From contig NC_013194.1 in NCBI RefSeq assembly GCF_000024165.1, positions 4,994,519 to 5,058,518 of the forward strand: a stretch of 64,000 nucleotides of DNA, written 5' to 3'. Below the pieces are notes generated by a model, which was given only the letters and a program-made list of their open reading frames with translations, ran no database searches and was not told the origin of the DNA. Origin of the DNA: Accumulibacter phosphatis. GTDB lineage: Bacteria; Pseudomonadota; Gammaproteobacteria; Burkholderiales; Rhodocyclaceae. The position numbers and the translations under genes were made by a program. Shown here one piece after another: positions 7,436-14,708 of the stretch (positions are counted from its first letter, which is position 1; each line of letters begins with the position of its first letter).

Positions 7436-7945
7436 ATGCACCCATTGCTGTCCTTTTACATGCGAACCGCGGCAATCGCGATTGGAAGCATCGTGTTGAT
7501 CGTGGGTGTCCCAATTTTTCTGTTCCTTTTTCTGGCTAAAAGCTTTGGGGAAGGAATGTGCAGCAATAGCTTTCTCTACGACGTTCCATCTCCGTCTGGA
7601 ACATTGAAGGCTACAGTCTTTGAACGCAGTTGTGGAGCCACCACTGGTTTCACAACTCATGTTTCAATCCTTCAGGCTCGTGAGCAGGTTCCTGACGAAG
7701 GAGGAAATGTATTTCTCGCAGATACTGACCGCGGGCGCGCTCCATCCGGTATTGGTGGCGGTCCAGCCGTTCAGATAACGTGGCTCGCTGATCACAAGGC
7801 GAGAATAGAACACCATCCTCTAGCTCGCTTGTTCAAGACTGAGCAGTCGTATCAAGGGGTCACTGTTGAATATTCTTCTACCAACCAAATGGCCAACCTT
7901 GCGGTGCAGGGTACGCTGCGCGATAGAGCCGCGCAGCGTCCCTGA
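7436..7945 (+). CDS. Cassette protein with one membrane anchor, unknown function
   Basis: The frame gives 169 residues, with an N-terminal hydrophobic segment (about 10-33) that could be a signal anchor, then a soluble domain with VPSPSGTLKATVFERSCGATT, a pattern seen in small DUF5412-like lipoproteins; that resemblance is weak. The last 19 residues are translated attC sequence (QGTLRDRAAQRP), which happens in cassettes. ATG 7460 is an alternative start, giving 161 residues. Confidence 0.6.
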   Translation: MHPLLSFYMRTAAIAIGSIVLIVGVPIFLFLFLAKSFGEGMCSNSFLYDVPSPSGTLKATVFERSCGATTGFTTHVSILQAREQVPDEGGNVFLADTDRGRAPSGIGGGPAVQITWLADHKARIEHHPLARLFKTEQSYQGVTVEYSSTNQMANLAVQGTLRDRAAQRP

Positions 7946-7960
7946 CCTTGAACGTTGGGC
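7891..7960 (+). other. attC recombination site 4
   Basis: GGCCAAC (7891-7897) and GTTGGGC (7954-7960) bracket a strong stem, GTACGCTGCGCG / CGCGCAGCGTCC. It resembles attC 2 closely and overlaps the end of the preceding reading frame. Confidence 0.8.
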
Positions 7961-8474
7961 GTCATGGTCACGCCACATGACCAAAGGAGCTATTGAGGAT
8001 GTACACGGAAGACGATATTTCTTCAGCAATAGAGGCGGGAGTTCTTACCAAGGAGGCGGCGTCCGCATTTCGGGCGCACGTTGCGGGACTCAAGAGTGAA
8101 ACTGCAGTTGATGAGGAGCACTTTCGACTCGTCACAGGTTTCAACGACATATTTGTAGTAATAGCGTGTTTGCTGTTGCTCACGTCCGTGGCGTGGATTG
8201 GCTCAGCGTTGGTGCCGTGGCTTGGTGCATTGGCAGTCTCTGCCACGGCATGGTTTCTCGCGGAGCTCTTTACCCGAAAACGCCGAATGGAACTTCCGGC
8301 GATTGTTCTGTTATTGGCTTTGTGGGAAGCGTTCTAACTTCTTTCGTTCTGTTATTGGGGAACAGTCCCCAGCACCTCTTTTTTGCTACCGCCATTGCTG
8401 CAGCGGCCGCGTGGTTGCATTGGTTGCGCTTTCACGTTCCAATTACTGTCGCAGCGGGAGTGGCCGCTGGTGCT
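7954..8474 (+). repeat. Duplicated cassette segment, copy 1
   Basis: This 520-bp stretch matches 9728-10249 with only about six differences by eye, one of them a single-base deletion at about 8322. The match begins exactly at the attC core GTTGGGC, so the duplicated unit is a cassette rather than a random segment. Confidence 0.9.
7999..8474 (+). pseudogene. Broken copy of the DUF2157-like membrane protein gene
   Basis: It encodes the same N-terminus (MYTEDDISSAIEAGVLTKEA) as the intact gene at 9773. One base is missing in the run GGTCTTTGTGG (here GGCTTTGTGG), which shifts the frame and ends it at 8337. Similarity then continues in another frame to 8474 and stops abruptly where unrelated sequence begins. 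The gene has lost about half its length and its own attC. Confidence 0.85.
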
Positions 8475-8595
8475 CACGACAAAGGCGACAAAGAAAGGCG
8501 ACAAAGGGGCCAGGGTCGATTAAAAGGAATCAGAGGAATCCGGGGACAGACCGCGGTTTTCTGGCCAAACTTCTCATTCAATTCAGACGTTGGGC
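8475..8595 (+). other. REP-like debris and the right end of a damaged attC (site 5)
   Basis: After the truncated gene comes AAAGGCGACAAAG repeated imperfectly, then GGGGCCAGGGTCGATTAAAAGG and GGGGACAGACC, a wording seen in REP/RAYT-associated palindromes. The stretch ends in TTCAATTCAGACGTTGGGCC with a good attC core at 8589-8595 but no convincing left half. This is probably a cassette junction damaged by a small mobile sequence. Confidence 0.45.
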
Positions 8596-8625
8596 CACAC
8601 CACAAGCATACTGTGAGGTGATTAT

Positions 8626-8868
8626 ATGCAGAGCGTAACCAAATTGGTAGTGTCCAATCCAACAGTCATGATGGGCAAGCCGGTAATCGCAGGAACCCGC
8701 ATCACCGTAGAACTTGTCTTGGACAAGCTGGCAGCTGGTGAAACTGTGGAACAGATTCTCGATGCACATCCGCGACTCACCCGCGAAGGTATTCAAGCCG
8801 CACTAGCATTCGCATCTGAAGCCCTACGCGCTGACATCGTCTATCCCATTGATGAGGCAGTCCAGTGA
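8626..8868 (+). CDS. DUF433 antitoxin
   Basis: The 80-residue protein has the DUF433 pattern: NPTVMMGKPVIAGTRITVELVLDKLAAG, then VEQILDAHPRLT. These helix-turn-helix proteins act as antitoxins to PIN-like DUF5615 toxins. Its stop is overlapped by the GTG of the next gene, so the two are co-translated. It starts 30 bp after the attC core at 8589-8595, the normal place for a cassette gene. Confidence 0.85.
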   Translation: MQSVTKLVVSNPTVMMGKPVIAGTRITVELVLDKLAAGETVEQILDAHPRLTREGIQAALAFASEALRADIVYPIDEAVQ

Positions 8869-9221
8869 AGTTTGTGGCTGACGAAAACCTTGATCGTCAA
8901 GTCGTAGAACGTTTGCGTGGGGACGGCCATGTGGTCTGGTATGTCGCAGAGATGGCCCCAGGGGTCAGTGACCAAGATGTGCTCAATCTGGCCAACCATG
9001 AACAAGCGGTGCTAGTAACGGCTGACAAGGACTTTGGTGAACTGGTTTTCCGCCAGCATCTTCTCAGTCCCGGCGTCATTTTGCTTCGTTTGACTGAGTT
9101 GCTACCGACTGTCAAGGCCGAAGTACTTGCAAGGGCTATAACTGGGCACATGAAGGAGATGGCAGGCAACTTTGTGGTAGTTTCTCACCGGGCGATTCGC
9201 ATACGACAATCAAGAACGTGA
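8865..9221 (+). CDS. DUF5615 PIN-like toxin
   Basis: The 118-residue protein has the DUF5615 layout: an N-terminal FVADENLD (D6, E7), then VTADKDFGEL (D54, D56), acidic residues expected to hold the metal of a ribonuclease site. With the DUF433 gene it forms a VapBC-like toxin-antitoxin pair. Start is GTG 8865 in a four-base overlap. It is the second complete toxin-antitoxin module in this array. Confidence 0.85.
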   Translation: MKFVADENLDRQVVERLRGDGHVVWYVAEMAPGVSDQDVLNLANHEQAVLVTADKDFGELVFRQHLLSPGVILLRLTELLPTVKAEVLARAITGHMKEMAGNFVVVSHRAIRIRQSRT

Positions 9222-9243
9222 GATCCTTGGTTTGGCTGAAATG

Positions 9244-9298
9244 GCCCAACGAATAAGGATAGATCGTGCGAAGCCACGATCTGATCCGTTTGTTGGAC
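9244..9298 (+). other. attC-like palindrome, type B
   Basis: GCCCAAC (9244-9250) and GTTGGAC (9292-9298) flank a perfect inner stem AGATCGTG/CACGATCT. Almost the same sequence recurs at 12307-12354, and similarity continues some 60 bp to the right (GGACGAGCCCGG versus GGACAAGCCCGG). It may be a genuine attC of another type, or the end of an IS91-like element. Confidence 0.5.
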
Positions 9299-9645
9299 GA
9301 GCCCGGTCCCGGCTGCTCGATCTGGGAGGCCCTAGAAAACAAATCTTTTGGAATAATCTTACGGAATATGCCAAGCAGAGATTGCGCTGGCAAAACATGC
9401 GCTTGACCTGTCATATTCACCGTTGTCGCAGACGACAGGCAATGCCTACTGGACAAGAGAAAGCCGCAATTGTCAACGTTGAAGGCAGTTGCACTTCAGG
9501 CGCTTAGGGCGCCTCATATGGAAAGTGGCGATCCCGATTGAAACTTGCTTCAGAACGTGATTCCATCTTACATCTGTTATCAGAAGTGTTGAGGAAGTAT
9601 CTTGACCCGACTGCCACGGACCGCCATCCTCCGCGTAGCGGCTTC
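9299..9645. other. Stretch without a recognisable gene
   Basis: There are reading frames on both strands but none with a start, ribosome site and protein-like composition I trust. If 9244-9298 is a true attC, this would be a cassette without an obvious gene, a class known from integrons. Confidence 0.4.
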
Positions 9646-9734
9646 GTCCAACCAGTCATTCAACCGGACGCCGGTGAAGCGTGGTGGCTTGTCCTGCGGC
9701 GCCATCGCCGGCGCCGGTTAATTCTTCGTTGGGC
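9646..9734 (+). other. attC recombination site 6
   Basis: GTCCAAC (9646-9652) and GTTGGGC (9728-9734) enclose a long arm pair: TTCAACCGGACGCCGG and GCCGGCGCCGGTTAATTC. About 89 bp long, within the attC range. Confidence 0.8.
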
Positions 9735-10249
9735 GTCATGGTCACGCCACATGACCAAAGGAGCTATTGAGGATGTACACGGAAGACGATATTTCTTCAG
9801 CAATAGAGGCGGGAGTTCTTACCAAGGAGGCGGCGTCCGCATTTCGGGCGCACGTTGCGGGACTCAAGAGTGAAACTGCAGTTGATGAGGAGCACTTTCG
9901 ACTCGTCACAGGTTTCAACGACATATTCGTAGTAATAGCGTGTTTGCTGTTGCTCACGTCCGTGGCGTGGATTGGCTCAGCGTTGGTGCCGTGGCTTGGT
10001 GCATTGGCAGTCTCTGCCACGGCATGGTTTCTCGCGGAGTTCTTTACCCGAAAACGCCGAATGGCACTTCCGGCGATTGTTCTGTTATTGGTCTTTGTGG
10101 GAAGCGTTCTAACTTCTTTCGTTCTGTTATTGGGGAACAGTCCCCAGCACCTCTTTTTTGCTACCGCCGTTGCTGCAGCGGCCGCGTGGTTGCATTGGTT
10201 GCGCTTTCACGTTCCAATTACTGTCGCAGCGGGAGTGGCCGCTGGCGCT
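9728..10249 (+). repeat. Duplicated cassette segment, copy 2
   Basis: Partner of 7954-8474. This copy holds the start of the intact membrane protein gene and keeps the base that is missing in copy 1. Confidence 0.9.
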
Positions 10250-10774
10250 AGTTGTGTTGTTGCATTACTTATTTGGGCAATACCAGAAGCCAAGAATTGG
10301 ACAACCGCGATATCACTCGCGACAGGGGTAGTCGTATTCACTCTGGCCATAACATGGGACGGCACAGACACGGCACGGGAAACACGAAGGTCAGATGTGG
10401 CTTTTTGGCTTCACCTTCTCGCTGCACCGCTACTCGTGCATCCTGTATTTACTTTATTGGGCGTATTTGAAGGTCAAACAACTTACGGACAAGCAGCTGC
10501 GGTTGTCGCGCTGTACGTTGCGATAGCGCTCATTTCGCTTTGCATTGATCGTAGAGCGCTAATGGTTTCGGCGTTGATCTATGTACTGTATGCATTGAGC
10601 ACTTTGCTTAAGCAGTACGGGGTCATTGGCCTCAGTTTTGCCATCACAGCTTTCGTTATTGGATCGGCGCTGCTGCTCCTGTCAGCGTATTGGCACTCAA
10701 GTCGGGTGCATCTACTTAGGCTGCTCCCACCGACAGTGCAGTCACGACTTGCCAGAACCAATGAAATCTTGTGA
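9773..10774 (+). CDS. Multi-pass membrane protein (DUF2157/DUF4401-like)
   Basis: The 333-residue protein has a soluble N-terminus of about 55 residues and then roughly ten hydrophobic helices to about residue 310. The N-terminus (EDDISSAIEAGVLTKEAASAF) resembles the leader of DUF2157-type membrane proteins. Function is unknown. AAAGGAG precedes the ATG. It is the intact version of the broken gene at 7999 and ends 18 bp before attC 7. Confidence 0.7.
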   Translation: MYTEDDISSAIEAGVLTKEAASAFRAHVAGLKSETAVDEEHFRLVTGFNDIFVVIACLLLLTSVAWIGSALVPWLGALAVSATAWFLAEFFTRKRRMALPAIVLLLVFVGSVLTSFVLLLGNSPQHLFFATAVAAAAAWLHWLRFHVPITVAAGVAAGASCVVALLIWAIPEAKNWTTAISLATGVVVFTLAITWDGTDTARETRRSDVAFWLHLLAAPLLVHPVFTLLGVFEGQTTYGQAAAVVALYVAIALISLCIDRRALMVSALIYVLYALSTLLKQYGVIGLSFAITAFVIGSALLLLSAYWHSSRVHLLRLLPPTVQSRLARTNEIL

Positions 10775-10792
10775 GAGTTACTACTCCGTCAC

Positions 10793-10870
10793 GCCCAACC
10801 CGGCGCTGGGGCGGACCGTCCAACAGCGGCTTCGCCGGTGTCGTCCGGCCGCTGAGCTTTGGCGTTGGGC
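10793..10870 (+). other. attC recombination site 7
   Basis: GCCCAAC (10793-10799) and GTTGGGC (10864-10870) are exact reverse complements. Between them lie GGACCGTCCAACAGCGGC and CGTCCGGCCGCTGAGC arms. Confidence 0.85.
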
Positions 10871-10875
10871 CCCAC

Positions 10876-10992
10876 ATGAGCATATTAGCACTAAGTCGCC
10901 GTCTTACCAGCACCGACTTTAACGCTCCGCATTGGGTTAATTTTCTCGCGGAACGGCACATTAACGAAACCGATACAGAGGTGTTGAGATGA
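10876..10992 (+). CDS. 38-residue cassette ORF coupled to the next gene
   Basis: It runs from ATG 10876 to a TGA that overlaps the next ATG (ATGA at 10989-10992). The peptide is protein-like (SILALSRRLTSTDFNAPHW) but too short to classify. It starts 5 bases after the attC core, the usual spot for a cassette gene, and may be a leader peptide or a minimal partner of the next gene. Confidence 0.4.
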   Translation: MSILALSRRLTSTDFNAPHWVNFLAERHINETDTEVLR

Positions 10993-11183
10993 TCACAGAG
11001 GAAGAACGAGCGAAACGAAAGGCCGCGTATGAACTCGCGAAGGAAAACTCTAGGAAACGGGGCGTTGAACTAACGCCAGAAACTGAGAAGCTGATGGCGC
11101 AATACATCAATGGTGAGATTGGTGACGAGGCATTCTTTATTGAAATCTGGAAACTGCTGGGTGTTACCCCACTGGTACATTAG
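10989..11183 (+). CDS. VbhA-like antitoxin or similar small helical protein
   Basis: The 64-residue, highly charged protein has the spacing of VbhA-type antitoxins: a basic helix, then ELTPETEKLMAQYINGEI. VbhA proteins block Fic-domain toxins, but no Fic gene follows here; the cassette ends with attC 8. It may be an orphan antitoxin. The ATGA overlap with the 38-residue ORF supports translation. Confidence 0.5.
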   Translation: MITEEERAKRKAAYELAKENSRKRGVELTPETEKLMAQYINGEIGDEAFFIEIWKLLGVTPLVH

Positions 11184-11205
11184 CGCTCTTGGGCATTGGC
11201 ATGTT

Positions 11206-11336
11206 GCCCAACCCGGCCGGCCACACTGACGCTGCGTTCATAGAACAGAGGCTGGGGTCAGTTAATTGCCTAAATTTGCATTCAACCCAGGCTGGCGCGA
11301 TAAAGCTGCGCCAGCCGTTTAATTCAGACGTTAGGC
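11206..11336 (+). other. attC recombination site 8 (long)
   Basis: GCCCAAC (11206-11212) and GTTAGGC (11330-11336) bracket a 131-bp site, near the upper size limit for attC. An inner hairpin GGCTGGCGCGATAAAGCTGCGCCAGCC (11290-11316) could alone serve as a short site starting at about 11278. A REP-like GGGGTCAGTTAATT string lies in between. Confidence 0.7.
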
Positions 11337-11396
11337 CGCTTGGTTGCTCAATTCGGTCATACTTTCATCCTAACTCACACAACGACGGAGAGCTCA

Positions 11397-11768
11397 ATGC
11401 TTCAGCTCAAACCACTTGATCCGAGTACGCCAATCTTCCAGCAATTCGGCACCGATGTCTCGCCCGTAATTTTGGTCAATTTCTTCCGGGTCGCGGAAGC
11501 AGACATTCCCGCGTTACTCAAGGCTTGGGAGGCAGACGCCAATTGGATGAAGCGGCAGCCCGGCTATATCTCGACTCAATTGCATCAGGGTATCGCTGGC
11601 AGTACCGCATTCATGAACTATGCGGTATGGGAGTCAGTAGCCCACTTTCGAGAGGCGTTCAATCATCCTGAGTTCAAGGCAGCCCTTGAGCACTACCCGT
11701 CTTCAGCGGTAGCGTCGCCCCATCTATTTACGCGTCTTACGGTGCCAAATCTGTGCGTTGGCCCATAG
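11397..11768 (+). CDS. Antibiotic-biosynthesis-monooxygenase-fold protein
   Basis: The 123-residue protein has the ABM alpha-beta pattern: PVILVNFFRVAEADIPALLK, GYISTQLHQG, then NYAVWESVAHFREAF. These small dimeric proteins include quinol monooxygenases and haem-degrading enzymes; the substrate here is unknown. ACGGAG precedes ATG 11397. It forms its own integron cassette between attC 8 and attC 9. Confidence 0.75.
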   Translation: MLQLKPLDPSTPIFQQFGTDVSPVILVNFFRVAEADIPALLKAWEADANWMKRQPGYISTQLHQGIAGSTAFMNYAVWESVAHFREAFNHPEFKAALEHYPSSAVASPHLFTRLTVPNLCVGP

Positions 11769-11775
11769 AGCAGCG

Positions 11776-11838
11776 GTCTAACCGCCGGTTACAGGACGCG
11801 CGCGAGAAGCCGCGCGCGCCTGAAGCGGAACGTTGCGC
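11776..11838 (+). other. attC recombination site 9
   Basis: GTCTAAC (11776-11782) and GTTGCGC (11832-11838) flank a compact stem, GGACGCGCGCG / CGCGCGCGCCTG. The site starts 8 bases after the preceding stop codon. Confidence 0.75.
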
Positions 11839-11873
11839 TTCACAATTCACTCACCGACAATAGGAGAAATGTC

Positions 11874-12278
11874 ATGGCTATGAATCAAAACAACCCGGTT
11901 GTGTGGTTTGAAATCTACGTTCAGGACATGGAGCGTGCCAAGAAGTTCTACGAAGCCGTACTGGCAATCAGGCTGGAGAAGATGCCTGCCCCTACTTCTG
12001 AATTTGGGGATATGGAGATGTGGGCCTTTCCTTCAGACAAGGAAACCAGCCCCACCACTTATGGCGCTTGCGGCATGTTGGTCAAAATGGCAGGCTACCC
12101 CTCTGGCGGCAGTGGCACTTTGGTCTATTTCGGTTGCAATGACTGCGCAGTTGAAGCTGCCCGCGTTATCGAAAATGGCGGCAGTATTGTCAGAGAAAAA
12201 TTCTCCATAGGTGAGCACGGTTTCATCGCCCTCGCCAGTGACACCGAAGGCAATACTATTGGCTTTCACTCGATGTAA
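11874..12278 (+). CDS. VOC (glyoxalase/bleomycin-resistance fold) family protein
   Basis: The 134-residue protein has two beta-alpha-beta-beta-beta units: VWFEIYVQDMERAKKFYE opens the first, and LVYFGCNDCAVEAARVIENGG opens the second, with a closing FIALASDTEGNTIGFHS. Members include glyoxalases, dioxygenases and drug-binding proteins; which one cannot be told. AGGAGAAA precedes the ATG. Cassette genes of this fold are common in integrons. Confidence 0.85.
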   Translation: MAMNQNNPVVWFEIYVQDMERAKKFYEAVLAIRLEKMPAPTSEFGDMEMWAFPSDKETSPTTYGACGMLVKMAGYPSGGSGTLVYFGCNDCAVEAARVIENGGSIVREKFSIGEHGFIALASDTEGNTIGFHSM

Positions 12279-12306
12279 TGCGTTCGATGCCCGAGGTTTT
12301 ATTTAG

Positions 12307-12354
12307 TGCCCAAGGATGGATCGTGCGAAGCCACGATCTATCCGTTTGTTGGAC
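12307..12354 (+). other. attC-like palindrome, type B, second copy
   Basis: GCCCAAG (12308-12314) and GTTGGAC (12348-12354) flank a stem GGATGGATCGTG/CACGATCTATCC. It is nearly the same as 9244-9298 and follows the VOC gene by about 30 bp, where an attC is expected. The IS91-type remnant starts some 250 bp further on, so it could instead be that element's end. Bases 12355-12599 hold no recognisable gene. Confidence 0.5.
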
Positions 12355-12599
12355 AAGCCCGGGCCGCAGCGCTGGGCGCGCCCTCTGCAAATATCTTTTT
12401 TTGATTTTCCGCAAAGGGATCAATGCCGGGGTGCCGGGAGCGGGAAGTCCCGAAGTGCGGCTGCCCAGGCGGCAAAGGTTTCGCGAATGAGGCGATTCTT
12501 GCGTCCCGGGCGCGGAATTCCGAGCGTCCGAATCGCTCAGCTTGGGGAAACCGAAGGCCCAGACACGGCCGGACAGCGCTGAGGTCTCGGCTTACATGG

Positions 12600-13020
12600 T
12601 CAGATGGCGAGCGCAACGACGGGCGTGACGGCGATGACTCCGGACGACTTCGATCGGATCCGCGTCCTGACGATCGCCATCGCGGCGCCACAGCACGAGC
12701 AACGCATCGGTGGCCGCTCTTTGCGCGGTGGCTTGAAGCGGCTGGGATCGAACTTCAGCAAGCGGTGCAGCAAGGCGATCAGGCGCTTGCCGTTGGCGTG
12801 CAGGGGGCCGAAATTGCGCGCGCGGCGAAAGCGCTTGGGCAGCAGGTGCCGGGGAATCCGCCAGAGGAACTCAGCACCCGTGAGCGAGCGCTTTTCCGAC
12901 TTGCCGGTTTCAGCGCGGCGATAGCGGAAGCTCACCCGACCATTCGCGCAGGCGAGGATGCCCTGTTCACGGATAACGCCGCGGTAGCGGTAAGGACCGC
13001 GCGCAGGCGACGCGGGTCGC
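12600..13020 (-). pseudogene. IS91/IS801-type transposase, C-terminal remnant
   Basis: The minus strand encodes the end of a rolling-circle transposase: GRVSFRYRR, then EFLWRIPRHLLPKRFRRARN (the EEFLRRFLxHVLPKGF-type motif of the family), and near the end a CSCCG zinc-type motif. The catalytic tyrosine region upstream is missing or degraded. The open frame goes on to 13166 but loses similarity. It lies between the cassette array and the nif operon, and the NifA site of nifB lies just beyond the recognisable part. Confidence 0.65.
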
Positions 13021-13044
13021 CGCCACCGGTCGTCATTCCGCCAT

Positions 13045-13060
13045 TGTCGTGTTTGCAACA
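13045..13060 (+). promoter_or_regulatory. NifA upstream activator site for nifB
   Basis: TGT (13045-13047), ten bases, ACA (13058-13060): the NifA binding pattern. It lies 58 bp before the -24 element of the nifB promoter. Confidence 0.75.
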
Positions 13061-13117
13061 TCGCTGGCGAATCTGGACGGAACTGGATTTTCAATGACTT
13101 AAGCGAGCCGACCGGCC

Positions 13118-13133
13118 TGGCACGCCAGTTGCT
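13118..13133 (+). promoter_or_regulatory. Sigma-54 promoter of the nifB operon
   Basis: TGGCACGCCAGTTGCT matches the consensus TGGCACG-N4-TTGCW at every fixed position. It ends 47 bp before the nifB ATG. With the NifA site upstream it indicates nitrogen-controlled expression. Confidence 0.92.
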
Positions 13134-13180
13134 GTATCCCTGGTGCCTCGAAACCCGAGAAATCACCAGGGAAGCTCGCC

Positions 13181-14698
13181 ATGGATCTGCCTGTCATCGA
13201 ACCCTCGCCGCCCGCGGCCGCCGGCTGCAGCGCCGGTAGTTGCGGCTCCACGGCCCGGCAGATGGACGCTCTGTCGGACGCCGTCCGCGCCCGGGTGCAG
13301 GATCACCCCTGCTACTCGGAAGACGCCCACCACTACTTCGCGCGCATGCACGTGGCCGTGGCACCGGCCTGCAACATCCAGTGTCACTACTGCAATCGCA
13401 AGTACGACTGTGCCAACGAGTCGCGGCCGGGCGTCGTTTCCGAGGTGCTGACGCCGGACCAGGCGGTCAGGAAGACCCTGGCGGTGGCGGCGACGATCCC
13501 GCAGATGAGCGTGCTCGGTATCGCCGGTCCCGGCGATCCGCTCGCCAATCCTGAGCGCACCTTCGAGACCTTTCGGCAGTTGGCGCTGAAGGCACCGGAC
13601 ATCAAGCTCTGCGTGGCGACCAACGGCCTCGTCTTGCCCGACTACGTCGAGGAACTCGCCCGCTACAACATCGACCACGTCACCATCACCATCAACTGCG
13701 TGGACCCGGCGATCGGCGCCAGGATCTATCCGTGGATATTCTGGAAGAACCGGCGCGTCTTCGGCCACGAGGCGGCGGCGATCCTCATCGCGCAGCAACA
13801 GAAGGGCCTGGAGATGCTGACCGCGCGCGGCATCCTGGTGAAGGTGAACTCGGTGCTGATTCCCGGCGTCAATGATGCCCATTTGCCGGAGGTGTCGAGG
13901 ATCGTCAAGGCCAAGGGTGCCTTCCTGCACAACGTCATGCCCTTGATTGCGGAGGCCGAGCACGGCACCTTCTACGGGGTGATGGGCCAGCGCAGCCCGC
14001 AGCCGGCCGAACTCAAGGCCCTGCAGGATGCCTGTGCCGGCGACATGAACATGATGCGCCACTGTCGCCAGTGCCGCGCCGATGCGGTCGGCCTGCTCGG
14101 CGAGGATCGCGGCGCCGAGTTCACGCTCGACAAGATCGAGGCCATGGAGATCGACTACGAGGCGGCGATGGTCGTGCGTGCCGAGTTGCGCGCGCAGATC
14201 GCCGCCGAACTGGCCGAGAAGCGCGCCAGAGCACACGCGCCGGCTGCCGCGACAACACCGCAGGTGATCAGGATCCAGCCGCACGTCGCGAAGTCGGCGC
14301 CGCCGGTCGGCCGGCCGGTGCTGATGGCGGTGGCGGCGAAGAACGGCCTGGTCGCCGTGCACTTCGGGCACGCCAGGGAGTTCCTGGTATACGAAGCCTC
14401 GGCAGACGGCGCCCGCCTGGTCGGTCACCGCAAGGCGGAGTCCTATTGCGCCGGTGACGAGAGCTGTGGCGATGCCGAGGCGGTGCTGGCAGCGACGATT
14501 CGCGCTCTCGCCGACTGCGAAGTCGTCCTCTGCTCGCGCATCGGCTTTGAACCCTGGGGGCAGCTCGAGGCGGCAGGAATTCAGCCGAACGGCGAGTACG
14601 CCATGCAAGCGATCGAGGAGGCCGTCATGGCGGTGTGGAACGAGATGCTGGCCGCCGGCAAGTTGGCTGTTGGGCAGATCGCGGCAAAGCGCGCGTGA
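13181..14698 (+). CDS. nifB: NifB, radical SAM enzyme making NifB-co, with C-terminal NifX domain
   Basis: NifB joins iron-sulfur clusters and inserts the central carbide to form the FeMo-cofactor precursor. The radical SAM motif is C64, C68, C71 (ACNIQCHYC). The SAM domain spans about residues 50-300, followed by the CxxC segment HCRQCRADAVGLLGED and a NifX-like domain (about 380-490, starting MAVAAKNGLVAVHFGHA). At 505 residues it has the normal length for two-domain NifB. It heads an operon with a sigma-54 promoter and NifA site; the next ferredoxin follows after 10 bp. Confidence 0.97.
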   Translation: MDLPVIEPSPPAAAGCSAGSCGSTARQMDALSDAVRARVQDHPCYSEDAHHYFARMHVAVAPACNIQCHYCNRKYDCANESRPGVVSEVLTPDQAVRKTLAVAATIPQMSVLGIAGPGDPLANPERTFETFRQLALKAPDIKLCVATNGLVLPDYVEELARYNIDHVTITINCVDPAIGARIYPWIFWKNRRVFGHEAAAILIAQQQKGLEMLTARGILVKVNSVLIPGVNDAHLPEVSRIVKAKGAFLHNVMPLIAEAEHGTFYGVMGQRSPQPAELKALQDACAGDMNMMRHCRQCRADAVGLLGEDRGAEFTLDKIEAMEIDYEAAMVVRAELRAQIAAELAEKRARAHAPAAATTPQVIRIQPHVAKSAPPVGRPVLMAVAAKNGLVAVHFGHAREFLVYEASADGARLVGHRKAESYCAGDESCGDAEAVLAATIRALADCEVVLCSRIGFEPWGQLEAAGIQPNGEYAMQAIEEAVMAVWNEMLAAGKLAVGQIAAKRA

Positions 14699-14708
14699 GG
14701 AGGCGAGC

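Noticed and set aside
9232..9507. A 91-codon frame in the cassette array
   Set aside because: It reads through the attC-like palindrome and shares its start with repeated non-coding sequence at 12316; no protein-like features.
1..12600. An integron integrase gene
   Set aside because: Both strands were checked for a tyrosine recombinase; only IS21, DDE/AAA and IS91-type transposase sequences are present.
12423..13097. A 224-codon plus-strand frame between the array and nifB
   Set aside because: It is the shadow of the minus-strand IS91-type remnant.
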